DNA of 48,867 nucleotides, from the NCBI GenBank assembly GCA_017512405.1, contig JAFWGJ010000029.1, positions 1-48,867 of the forward strand, read 5' to 3'. How positions within the stretch are numbered: the stretch's first letter is position 1; the number at the start of each line of letters is the position of its first letter. This document shows positions 41,657 through 48,867 of the stretch, piece by piece. The stretch is from a bacterium (GTDB lineage Bacteria; Cyanobacteriota; Vampirovibrionia; Gastranaerophilales; Gastranaerophilaceae). The notes below the pieces were generated by a model. That model had not been told where the DNA came from. It saw only the letters and a program-made list of their open reading frames with translations, and ran no database searches. A program made the position numbers and the translations under genes.

Positions 41657-42212
41657 AAATGGTTATTCCCTCGTTTTTGTTATCAAGAATAATCTGGATA
41701 ATAATGAGAACTATCAGTTAGTTGAAACCAATGCGAGCAGTTAAAATGCAGATAAAGTGCAAGAAAGATTAGTTTGATATTTTTTAAATCAACCTGCTTC
41801 CGACCGCCAAAAGCCCTACATCGAGCGGGCTTTATCAAAAATTATCAAACTAACCATCTCTGTCAAACTGATTGTCTTACTACAACCAATTTTCAGAACA
41901 TTGAGAATGATTGTAAAGAAACAGGACAATACAGAAAAGGGGAACTAGCCTTAAAGCCCCTGAACTCAAAGGTTCTTTATGGTAATTTAGGGTTACAGAA
42001 AAGTCCGGTATGTCCGATTTCCATCAAAATTAAGTCCGGTAAAAGTCAAATTTTTCATATTGATATGCCGCAAAGTCTTATTTATGTAAGACAATAGCCA
42101 ATGACAGATATCGGACTTTTGCAATAAAATAGTAACACAGGTTCCGGAAAGAATTATTTTTTTGTTACAAAACGGAACCTTAACGGAACTTTTTGCGGAA
42201 CTCTAACGGAAC
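41657..42212. other. 556-base gene-free start of the mobile island
   Basis: No convincing gene: a frame at 41774-42097 has no ribosome site and no recognisable domain. The stretch holds repeats around AAGTCCGGTA (42001-42120) and a cluster of CGGAAC repeats (42139-42214). It separates ordinary chromosome (patatin) from the broken genes to the right. Confidence 0.6.
41999..42120. repeat. AAGTCCGGTA repeats, direct and inverted
   Basis: AAGTCCGGTA occurs at 42001-42010 and 42032-42041, and CGGACTTTT (42112-42120) is the inverse of AAAAGTCCG at 41999-42007. Direct copies plus an inverted copy over 120 bases look like protein-binding sites, for example the end of a mobile element. Confidence 0.55.
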
Positions 42213-42214
42213 CT
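42139..42214. repeat. CGGAAC repeat cluster
   Basis: Four CGGAAC units in AACGGAACC-like contexts (about 42171-42214) and one inverted GGTTCCG (42140-42146) lie next to the end of the kinase remnant. Confidence 0.55.
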
Positions 42215-42701
42215 AAATATTTTTGAAAGCTTCACATAATTCATCGACAGATTTATACCGATTAGCTTTATCTCCAAGTCCCTTTTGTACAAATTGCTTT
42301 AATTTCACATTATCAATTTTTGAGGTGTTTGTTTTTCCTGTTGATATAAAATATATTAGCATTGTTAATGCATATATTTCGTGAGGCATAGCATAATTAT
42401 TAAAGCCTTCAAGTTTTAAATTTGGATCATTAAAATAACCTTTAAATTCAGTATTAACAGTTGTTAACTCATTAGTTGGATTTTTTGCTAAACCAAAATC
42501 TGCAATTTTTACAACTAATACGTCATCATAAGTTTTAATTAAAACGTTTGAGGGAGATAAATCTCTGTGCAAATAGCCTTTTTCATGTAAGTATTTACAC
42601 GCTTTTAATAATTGTAGAATAATGGATTTTCTGACACCTGATGAAATTTTGTCATTATTTAATCTTATAAATTTATCTAAAGTAAAATCCATATACTCCA
42701 T
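42213..42701 (-). pseudogene. Ser/Thr protein kinase remnant lacking the N-lobe
   Basis: 162 residues that start in the hinge (EYMDFTLDKFI) and hold only the C-lobe of a Hanks-type kinase: catalytic loop YLHRDLSPSNVLI, metal-binding DFGLAKN, and a C-lobe with PHEIYALTMLIYFIS. The glycine loop and the ATP-anchoring Lys of the N-lobe are missing, with an in-frame stop just before the first Met, so it cannot work as a standard kinase. The break lies at about 42701, where the transposase remnant on the other strand also begins. Confidence 0.8.
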
Positions 42702-42710
42702 GAGGCATTA

Positions 42711-43208
42711 TTTGGTTATAGGCAAAAAGTAATAATAAAATACAGCTTGTTCGATTTAAGTTCAATTAAAGTTTACAAATTAAACGGAGAATTTATCTGC
42801 GAAGCCAAGATGCTACAGCCGACTCATCCGCTTGCAAATTACTTGGGTACTCCAAAAGATATTGAAGATCTTAAACAAAAAATGAAAATCAAAAAACAAT
42901 TAGAAAAGAGAACCGAACAAGAATATATAAATCACTTAAAACGAGCACAAGTTCACACTCCTTTGTTAACAATGGATTTACCTGAGAAACAGGAAGAAGA
43001 AGAGATACAGGAATTCCAAATTGAGGTTAAAAAACAAGTCGAAGAAAAGTCCCAAAACGGTATTTTTCAGAATAAATACGAAAAATATGAATATTTGCTC
43101 CAAAAAGATAATCTAACCAAAGACGAACAAGACTGGATTAAAGAATACGAAAACACTGATGAATACGAGCAAATATATGGCGAAGATAAGGAGGTAATTG
43201 ATGCATAA
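42711..43208 (+). pseudogene. C-terminal fragment of a Mu/TniA-type DDE transposase
   Basis: The readable part begins KVIIKYSLFDLSSIKVYKLN and continues GEFICEA ... HPLANYLGT, which is the C-terminal beta-barrel of Mu-type transposases (compare VIVRYSPFDLSEVYVYDLDG), then an acidic helical tail that normally contacts the ATPase partner. The catalytic DDE core and DNA-binding N-terminus are absent. A TTG at 42747 could start a short product. The next frame overlaps it by eight bases with a strong AAGGAGG site, the arrangement of tniA-tniB or muA-muB. Confidence 0.8.
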
Positions 43209-43365
43209 ATTATTTGTTAAAACTCGTAATGTCAAAAACTTCATAGGATTAATGAACAACCTGATAGATAAATCCAATGAAGTTCCAAAAATGGGACTAG
43301 TATATGGCGATCCCGGATTAGGTAAAACTCAAACTGCCGTTTGGTGGGCGACAAGAAATGATGCA
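43201..43365 (+). pseudogene. N-terminal fragment of a MuB/TniB-type transposition ATPase
   Basis: MHKLFVKTRNVKNFIGLMNN ... MGLVYGDPGLGKTQTAVWWATRNDA is the start of an AAA+ ATPase with Walker A GDPGLGKT, as in MuB-like target-selection proteins. After NDA the match stops; the frame runs into 10 residues from the antisense of the toxin gene and ends at 43398. Walker B and all later motifs are missing, so it is dead. Confidence 0.78.
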
Positions 43366-43592
43366 CAGGTAAACCGTCTGACTTTTTTAGACTTGTAATT
43401 TTCTCCGCAAAATCCTTCAATGTCAACCAAAGCTTTTGGCTGAACAGGAACACCTGAAATAAAATGCGGTTCTAAAAGCATTTTCTTCATTAGCTCAAAA
43501 TCTTTGTCTAAAGTTTTAAACCTTTTCCCTAACCTTTTAAAATCCCTCTCAAATTCCGGTATCTTATTGTAATTAATCTTGTTCGTCATCAT
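43366..43592 (-). pseudogene. RelE/HigB-like toxin, C-terminus lost
   Basis: About 75 residues (MTNKINYNKIPEFERDFKRL ... VDIEGFCGENYKSKKVRRFTC) look like a RelE-superfamily mRNA-interferase toxin, with the basic KSKKVRR strand. The C-terminal strand with the catalytic tail is replaced by antisense of the MuB-like gene; the frame stops at 43329. The start overlaps the antitoxin stop by about 20 bases, so it is the second gene of the toxin-antitoxin unit. Confidence 0.65.
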
Positions 43593-44346
43593 ACTCCCTT
43601 ACTGAAGTGGCTTCATTTCTGTAAAATACCGAATCATAATCAATGATTTCTTTATACTCTGTTCCTATCCATGGAATATCTTTGTGAGAATATTCAGATA
43701 ATTCCGTTGCGGATTTATCTGAGAGTCGAGCAAGAGTCTTATTAATATGTTCAAGTTCTCTCGCTGACAGACAGGTTAAATCTGACTCGACAAGTGGTAA
43801 ATATTTTGTCATTTCTTTATCAAAATATTTTGTTCGAACTTCCTCTATTTCATTATCATTTTCCATTTCTTTAACGATTTTTGCAAAATCAACAGGTGTC
43901 GGTCCATAAGTATTTTTAATATACTTTAGCCCCATTAACTGTTCTTCAAAAAGTTCATAATAATCAAAATCGATAAAATACAATAATTTATACAAAACAG
44001 TTTGCCCAATATTAGGTTTCGCACCAACTTTATTCAATATGTATAAGAAAACCTGCTTAAATTTCTCGATATTATTGATTGGAATATTTATCCTCATATC
44101 GGATTCTTCATCTTCGGATTCTTTGCCTATAACATTATACGAATATTCTTTCGGAATTTTATTCTCAATAATGCACGAATAATCAACATCAAACAGTTCT
44201 GCAATCTTTTTAACTAAAGCAACATCATTAATGACGCCTGTTTTTTCATACTTTATATAAGATTGTCTTGTGATATCTAACTTTTCGGCTAATTCTTCTT
44301 GTGAATAATTATTCAATTCTCTGAGATACTTTAATACGTTAGTCAT
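43573..44346 (-). CDS. HTH-Panacea (DUF4065) antitoxin
   Basis: 257 residues. An N-terminal Cro/C1-type helix-turn-helix (about 1-60, NYSQEELAEKLDITRQSYIKYE) is fused to a Panacea/SocA-like domain (about 95-225, IGQTVLYKLLYFIDFDYYE ... TYGPTPVDF). Panacea domains neutralise many unrelated toxins, here the neighbouring RelE-like protein. The gene has GGAGG ahead of the ATG, a near-consensus promoter (44364-44392) and an inverted repeat (44399-44416), suggesting self-repression through the HTH. With its toxin truncated it may be an orphan regulator or an immunity gene. Confidence 0.88.
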   Translation of the reverse strand: MTNVLKYLRELNNYSQEELAEKLDITRQSYIKYEKTGVINDVALVKKIAELFDVDYSCIIENKIPKEYSYNVIGKESEDEESDMRINIPINNIEKFKQVFLYILNKVGAKPNIGQTVLYKLLYFIDFDYYELFEEQLMGLKYIKNTYGPTPVDFAKIVKEMENDNEIEEVRTKYFDKEMTKYLPLVESDLTCLSARELEHINKTLARLSDKSATELSEYSHKDIPWIGTEYKEIIDYDSVFYRNEATSVREYDDEQD

Positions 44347-44363
44347 ATTATGCCTCCATTATA

Positions 44364-44392
44364 ATTTTAGCATATTTTTGCGGTTTTGTCAA
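44364..44392 (-). promoter_or_regulatory. Near-consensus promoter of the antitoxin gene
   Basis: On the - strand TTGACA (44392-44387) and TAAAAT (44369-44364) are exactly 17 bases apart, about 20 bases before the ATG. Confidence 0.8.
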
Positions 44393-44398
44393 TATATT

Positions 44399-44429
44399 TT
44401 TACATTGGCATGTAAATCGTTTTTTACAT
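44399..44429 (-). promoter_or_regulatory. Likely operator for the HTH antitoxin
   Basis: TTTACAT-TGGC-ATGTAAA (44399-44416), a 7+4+7 inverted repeat directly upstream of the -35 box, plus an extra TTTACAT half-site at 44423-44429. Confidence 0.65.
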
Positions 44430-44435
44430 TTTAGA

Positions 44436-47144
44436 TTACCCAACTAATGCAAGCGACAAATCATCTAAAATTGGTTGAAGTTCTTGTCCAAACACTTGTT
44501 TTGCTTTTATTATGCCGCCTTTGTGTCCTAAATAATCCTGAACATCAGTTAGTTCCATATAAGCATTTGAAACAATATAATCTTTGATTTCTCCAAGCCA
44601 TTGTTGCTGTTCTTCTGTGAACTGCACACCTCTTTTAATCTGACGACCTTTCCAAAGTTCGAATTTAGAATTTGCAACAGACGAAAAATCTTCTAATTTT
44701 TCATCTTGTCCTATGGCAAATCGAACTAGTTGAACAATATTTGTCAGAAGCTTTGCCGGATCTTTTACACTCTGGACTTTATCTTTTTGCAAAAGCTGAT
44801 ATGCTCTCCAAAGGTTAGCAGTTTCAAGCGGCGGCATTTCTGATGCTAATTTTTTATGCAAATCTTCTATCTTCTCATAAGTCAGGTGGCGTTCTTTGTA
44901 CTGCTGATTATAAATAATAGATAAAGCATCAATTTCATCTTTATTAGCATCAATAAAAGCTTTAAAGTTTGTTGTGAGCTCTTGAGCATCTTTTTCGCTA
45001 AATCCAACATTTATAATAGTTGCCGGAGTTAATTCGTCAATATAGAGTTTTGATTTGTCTTTGAGTTCAAGCACAAGCCTTCTGAACGCAGGTTCAAAGA
45101 ACGGTTTAACGGCTTCGTCTTTAATATCAAGAACTTGGTCTTCTGTCATACCTTCTATTCTATCGTAATCAATAGTATTTAAAATGTCGTTTGCAATATT
45201 TGATAGGGTTTTACCTGTCATTTCAACAACTTTTTGTTGATCTTCCTTATCGATATTATTATCAATAGTTGCGATTCTTCCGGCTAAAGAACTTAATGTA
45301 TCATCATCAACTTTACCAACCGCGACCTGTTCCATCAGGTTTTTGAGGGAAACTGTTCTTTTTCTCTCCAATGGCTGCGAAGCTGATTTTTTACTTTCAG
45401 TAACGCCAACAGCATCAATTAAATAAAATCTATTTTTTACCTCGGCGTTTGGGGTAACCTGCTTCAGGTCTGTTTTATTAAGAGTTCTACAGCCACGGCC
45501 TTTCATTTGCTCATAATAGAGTTCAGAATGAACATCACGCATAAACATTACAACTTCAAGAGGCTTAATATCCGTTCCGGTTGCAATCATATCAACCGTA
45601 ACTGCTATTCTGAAATCCGGTGAAGTTCTAAACTCCGCAATCAAATCTTTTGCTTTAACTCCCGAAACATTATAAGTAATCTTTTTACAAAAATCATTGC
45701 CTTTATTGAATACTTCCCTTGCAATTCTGACAATTTCTTCTGCGTGATTATCATCTTTAGCAAAAATCAAAGTTTTAGGAATCCAAGTATGTTCACGTTC
45801 CGGGAATAATTCTGTAAAAATTGTGTCCTTATAACATTGAAGAACTGTCCTTATGTGATCAGGAACAAGAACTGTTCTATCTAAATCATTTTTTGTATAG
45901 TTTAAATCATCGTCAAGTGTTTCCCATTCTTGCTTTCTTGTCTTTTTATCACGAACAGGAACAGTAAAACCTTTGTCTATTTTTCCACCGTTTTCTCCAA
46001 CATCTGTCCTGATGCTATATATTTCATAGCCTACATTAACTTTATCAGCAACAGAGCGTTCATAAGTATATTCAGAAACAACATTTTTGTTAAAATAACC
46101 GAAAGTTTGTTTTGATGGCGTTGCCGTAAGACCGATTGTAAAGGCATCAAAATATTCCAAAACCTGACGCCAATCACCATAAATACTTCTATGACATTCA
46201 TCAACAACTATAAAATCAAAATATTCTATCGGTAAATCCTTATTATAAGTTACTTCTTTAGGCTTCCCGAGAGATGTATTGTATTCAAAAGCTGAATTTT
46301 CTTCATTTGCTTCGTCATATTCTTCTTCGCCACGAAGCATTGAATAGAGCCTTTGAATAGTTGTTATAACAATCTTGGCATCTTTATCAATCTTATTTTG
46401 TTGAAGGTGCTGAACAATATAAATATCAGTAAATGCTTTATTTTCCCCTTTGGGTTTAAATTGTTCATATTCTTTTTTAGTTTGTTCGCCCAAATTGTTT
46501 CTGTCGACTAAAAACAAAATACGCTTTGCTTTGGCATGTTTCAATAGTCTATATGTAAAATTACAAGTAGTAAATGTTTTCCCTGCACCCGTTGCCATTT
46601 GAATCAAGGCACGAGGTTTTCCATTTTTCAAAGATTTTTCAAGACCCTCTATTGCTTCAATCTGACAATCACGCAAACCTTCTTTGTTAAGTTCCGGCAT
46701 GGTCAGTAACTTATTTCTTAGGGTATCTTCACTTGAAATTAGTTCAAGAAGGGTTTCCGGCTTGTGAAAAGCAAAAAGTCTTCTAGAACGGCAAACCTTA
46801 TCTCTGCAATCTCTGAAATAAATTTCCGAACCATTACTTTCATAAACAAACGGTAAAGGCATTTGATAATATCTGACACCTTCCGGCAAACTACAAGCAT
46901 AACCTTGCGATTGATTTTCTACACCACTCAAGGAAAGTTCTGCTTTTTTAGCTTCTAAAACCCCGATAGCTTTACCATTAACAAACAAAAGATAATCAGA
47001 TTCTCCGTTATCTTTCATTACAAACTCTCTTATTGCAACACCTAACGAAGCTCTAATATTTAATTCAGAACGGTCTTGAACCACCCAGCCAGCCTGTTCA
47101 AGCTTTTTATCGATTTCAATTCTAGCTTTTTCTTCCGGTGTCAT
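44436..47144 (-). CDS. hsdR: Type I restriction enzyme R subunit (EcoEI-like HsdR), orphan
   Basis: 902 residues. N-terminal PD-(D/E)xK nuclease (Asp50, Glu64 and Lys66 in DYLLFVNGKAIGVLEAKK); helicase motor with Walker A MATGAGKTF, VVDECHRSIYGDW, GLTATPS, the RecA2 motif TVDMIATGTDI, and QMKGRGCR; C-terminal EcoEI_R domain from about residue 620. It should cut unmodified DNA after ATP-driven translocation, but it needs HsdM and HsdS, and neither is found next to it or in the window. The start follows AGGAG closely and the gene looks intact. It sits downstream of nothing on its strand and precedes the toxin-antitoxin genes, inside the mobile island. Confidence 0.95.
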   Translation of the reverse strand: MTPEEKARIEIDKKLEQAGWVVQDRSELNIRASLGVAIREFVMKDNGESDYLLFVNGKAIGVLEAKKAELSLSGVENQSQGYACSLPEGVRYYQMPLPFVYESNGSEIYFRDCRDKVCRSRRLFAFHKPETLLELISSEDTLRNKLLTMPELNKEGLRDCQIEAIEGLEKSLKNGKPRALIQMATGAGKTFTTCNFTYRLLKHAKAKRILFLVDRNNLGEQTKKEYEQFKPKGENKAFTDIYIVQHLQQNKIDKDAKIVITTIQRLYSMLRGEEEYDEANEENSAFEYNTSLGKPKEVTYNKDLPIEYFDFIVVDECHRSIYGDWRQVLEYFDAFTIGLTATPSKQTFGYFNKNVVSEYTYERSVADKVNVGYEIYSIRTDVGENGGKIDKGFTVPVRDKKTRKQEWETLDDDLNYTKNDLDRTVLVPDHIRTVLQCYKDTIFTELFPEREHTWIPKTLIFAKDDNHAEEIVRIAREVFNKGNDFCKKITYNVSGVKAKDLIAEFRTSPDFRIAVTVDMIATGTDIKPLEVVMFMRDVHSELYYEQMKGRGCRTLNKTDLKQVTPNAEVKNRFYLIDAVGVTESKKSASQPLERKRTVSLKNLMEQVAVGKVDDDTLSSLAGRIATIDNNIDKEDQQKVVEMTGKTLSNIANDILNTIDYDRIEGMTEDQVLDIKDEAVKPFFEPAFRRLVLELKDKSKLYIDELTPATIINVGFSEKDAQELTTNFKAFIDANKDEIDALSIIYNQQYKERHLTYEKIEDLHKKLASEMPPLETANLWRAYQLLQKDKVQSVKDPAKLLTNIVQLVRFAIGQDEKLEDFSSVANSKFELWKGRQIKRGVQFTEEQQQWLGEIKDYIVSNAYMELTDVQDYLGHKGGIIKAKQVFGQELQPILDDLSLALVG

Positions 47145-47266
47145 TCTAACTCCTATGCGTTGATTATAGCATGAACATGTTATGTGTTCTTTTGTAAAAC
47201 TTCTCTCTATTTTTCGCTTTTTGGGCTTCTTTCATATATTGTGTTTCCTGATATATGGAGGGGATT

Positions 47267-47479
47267 ATGGAAGAAGCAGAATATAATATTACGGAAAAAG
47301 AATTTAAGCAGATTAGCAAATGGGCGGAAAATGTTTATAATATAGCCGTTATAGTTGATTATTTTGTTAGAAATCAGCCTGAAATAGAGGAATGTTATAA
47401 CCTCGCACCTGTTATTAAAAATTTAAGAGATAACGCAGATTTGTTAAACGCGTTTTTTATTGATATTGAAAAGTCATAA
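47267..47479 (+). CDS. Small acidic helical protein of unknown function
   Basis: 70 residues (EEAEYNITEKEFKQISKWAE ... IVDYFVRNQPEIEECYNLAP), all helical in appearance. ATG at 47267 follows GGAGG by five bases. Not recognised; possibly an accessory gene of the island. Confidence 0.6.
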   Translation: MEEAEYNITEKEFKQISKWAENVYNIAVIVDYFVRNQPEIEECYNLAPVIKNLRDNADLLNAFFIDIEKS

Positions 47480-47542
47480 ATTGTCAGTTAAAAATTTACC
47501 CCTAAAATTTATAAATTTTTTCTATTAAATTTTTACAAGTGG

Positions 47543-47556
47543 CGAAAAATACGCAT
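47543..47556. repeat. Copy of CGAAAAATACGCAT
   Basis: Identical 14-mer to 47745-47758, about 200 bases away in the same orientation. Confidence 0.6.
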
Positions 47557-47670
47557 TTGAGTTGCAACAAAATTTTTGCGGTTAAAACTGTTGTTATTAT
47601 TGATTTTAAACCAAATGTCATACCCTCTGACAAAAATCGACACTTTTCTGCCAAACCTGACTTTTGAAAT

Positions 47671-47685
47671 GCTTATTTTTCGACA
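47671..47685. repeat. Inverted copy of the end sequence (GCTTATTTTTCGACA)
   Basis: Matches the complement of TGTCGAAAAATACGC (47742-47756) at 14 of 15 positions. Its TGT end faces right, so an element carrying it would extend to the left. Confidence 0.6.
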
Positions 47686-47741
47686 CTTCCGACCAGAGCA
47701 ATACCCCTATAATGAGCGAGTTTGAGGCTAAATTTCCGACC

Positions 47742-47804
47742 TGTCGAAAAATACGCATGTAAATAGACAGATAGTTTGCACTCGTTAGACAAATAGTTTG
47801 CACT
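47742..47804. repeat. Putative transposon end with two 19-bp sub-terminal repeats
   Basis: TGTCGAAAAATACGC at 47742-47756 is followed by TAGACAGATAGTTTGCACT (47764-47782) and TAGACAAATAGTTTGCACT (47786-47804), identical at 18 of 19 positions with a 22-base period. A terminal TGT plus spaced transposase-binding repeats is the pattern of Tn7/Mu/Tni-type ends; interior would lie to the right. Confidence 0.6.
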
Positions 47805-47855
47805 TTTTGGTAAAGTTAAACTTTAATTTTTGATTTTAATTTACATTAATTTTAA

Positions 47856-48726
47856 TCAATAAATCATAGTTGGTGAGGTCATAAACCCTTGTTTATTTGG
47901 AACATCTTTATTGGTGAATCCAACCTTTATTTTATTTCTGCCAAACCTCTCTTCGATTCTATCAATAGCCTTTCCGAGTCGTTCGCTTTTTTCTTTCTTA
48001 ACCTGATCCTCGAACATATTTAATTGCTCGTTTGAACACGTTTTGAACTCCTCTAATAAAATCCCTACGCTCCTATATAAAATATTAGGCGAATACATCA
48101 TTTCTAAAAGTTCAAAGGCTGTTTTAGAGATATTCAATTCAAAGTCTGTCGGGTTTTCAAGTTTAGCTTCCAAAAAACCGCATTTAAAATCTTTTGTTTT
48201 TACAATAACCCCAATCGTATTACATTTGCACTTTGCCTGACGAAGTCTCCGGCATGCAGAGTGAATATGAACTTGCAGTTCATTCTTAATATAATCAAAG
48301 TCTGATGTAAATTCAGGAAACGACTGTGTGTCGCAGATAGATTTTGGAGGCGGTGGATTATTTACAATCGGGATTACGGAATGACCTAATAATTCATATT
48401 TAGTGGTTAATCCGTTCTTGCCAAAGTTCCTCTTCATCCATTCGTCATCTTTGCTTACGAATTCGCTTGCAGTTCTTATGCCGAACCTTTGAAGTCTTAA
48501 AGTTAATCTTCCACCAATTCCCCACACCTCTGATGCATCAACATCTTGCAGGTATTTTTTAGATTTTGATTTACCTAATAAAATAATCCTGTCCTTTGTT
48601 GTTTTGGCTCTGTCAGATGCAAGTTTAGCAAGAGTTTTTGAACGGCTGATACCGATACTAACCGGCATACCAACTTCATTCCAAATTCTATTAACAAGTC
48701 AATAAAACTTTTAGAATATTTTCTTA
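47856..48726 (-). pseudogene. Y-family DNA polymerase (UmuC/DinB-like), N-terminus lost
   Basis: From its first Met (48668) 270 residues remain: GMPVSIGISRSKTLAKLASD (end of the palm), the thumb helix-hairpin-helix (DVDASEVWGIGGRLTLRLQRFGI) and a complete little-finger domain with the UmuC C-terminal tail (SERLGKAIDRIEERFGRNKIK). The first 120 or so residues with the catalytic Asp and SIDE motif are absent. Codons upstream still read like the family (NRIWNEVG and, one frame over, KYSKSFIDLL), suggesting a frameshift near 48690 and a break at 48726-48727 where an insertion sequence end begins. Confidence 0.8.
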
Positions 48727-48746
48727 GGCTCTGTCACAACAAATGG

Positions 48747-48775
48747 TTGATTTTTGACGAGAAATAGCGTATAAT
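48747..48775 (+). promoter_or_regulatory. Promoter of the right-edge gene
   Basis: TTGATT (48747-48752) and perfect TATAAT (48770-48775) are 17 bases apart. Confidence 0.6.
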
Positions 48776-48814
48776 AATAGTAAGAAACAGTACCACCGAA
48801 GGAGGTAATTGGAT

Positions 48815-48867
48815 ATGCCTACTATCAAAGACGCATTAGATATTATCGGTAAGTTGACTGTCGCAGA
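48815..48867 (+). CDS. Start of an unknown gene, possibly a transposase (3' end outside window)
   Basis: ATG at 48815 follows AAGGAGG (48799-48805) and reads MPTIKDALDIIGKLTVA to the window end. Too short to identify; position behind an insertion-sequence-like end suggests a transposase. Confidence 0.55.
   Translation, partial: MPTIKDALDIIGKLTVA

Larger units (their letters stand above)
47480..47855. other. 376-base gene-free region with transposon-end-like repeats
   Basis: No supported gene. It contains the repeats listed separately (47543, 47671, 47742, 47764-47804). These resemble the multi-site ends of Mu/Tn7/Tni-type elements. Confidence 0.55.
48727..48867 (+). mobile_element. Left end of a possible insertion sequence, cut by the window edge
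   Basis: GGCTCTGTCACAAC (48727-48740) has the look of a terminal repeat, begins exactly where umuC similarity stops, and is followed by a promoter and the start of a reading frame. Family cannot be named from this much. Confidence 0.5.

Noticed and set aside
41774-42097. 107-codon frame in the island's left gap
   Set aside because: No ribosome site or domain, and it covers the AAGTCCGGTA repeats.
43573-47144. Complete type I restriction or combined defence operon
   Set aside because: No HsdM or HsdS and the toxin is truncated; parts look like island debris rather than a working set.
47543-47804. CRISPR array
   Set aside because: Only two tandem 19-bp repeats with 3-base gaps; no spacers and no cas genes.

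Overview
The window looks like a piece of a low-GC, anaerobic, gut-type diderm bacterium, most likely a non-photosynthetic cyanobacterial relative (Gastranaerophilales/Melainabacteria). This is inferred from gene content: a three-POTRA Omp85/BamA with an Skp-like chaperone, an SLH-domain envelope protein, Gram-positive-style genes (MurT, YtxH/DUF948 cluster), an oxygen-scavenging flavodiiron protein, and several lineage-looking secreted proteins. No rRNA, tRNA or CRISPR array was seen.

Region 1 (1-13.4 kb) starts with a 5'-truncated organophosphate-type MFS transporter, then gmk, a NIF3-like protein, a secreted protein and a MATE exporter, all on +. On - follow a Cys-rich SLH protein, a NhaC-like antiporter, and an operon gltA - secreted beta-domain protein - pgi. 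A 421-residue protein with helical ends, like an axial (flagellin-type) protein, closes the block. Several intrinsic terminators are clear; one contains the start codon of the next gene.

Region 2 (13.6-25.1 kb) has a flavodiiron-flavin reductase-rubredoxin fusion, a flavodoxin-like protein, polA and a small secreted protein on +. On - lie a zinc-ribbon protein, a PdxJ homologue that has lost key catalytic residues, and MurT without GatD. A + cluster of small membrane proteins (YtxH, DUF948, YtxH) follows, then a - group with a STAS-like protein and a soluble sensor histidine kinase.

Region 3 (25.1-41.7 kb) has a lone ABC sugar permease and a bamA - skp - unknown operon. The third gene is the most striking item: a soluble protein made of a DUF4177-like domain, a coiled coil and the complete cytoplasmic domain of the type III export gate protein FlhA, with no membrane part. 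Then come holA, holB, yqeK, nadD, a membrane-anchored GH77 glucanotransferase, a TRL-like protein, a preQ1-riboswitch-like leader before a queuosine-precursor transporter, three SDR enzymes, another secreted beta-domain protein and a patatin.

Region 4 (41.7-48.9 kb) is a decayed mobile island built of broken genes: a kinase lacking its N-lobe, the C-terminus of a Mu/TniA-type transposase plus the first part of its MuB/TniB ATPase, a truncated RelE-like toxin with an intact HTH-Panacea antitoxin, an orphan type I restriction subunit HsdR, transposon-end-like repeats, and a Y-family polymerase gene cut by what looks like the end of an insertion sequence.
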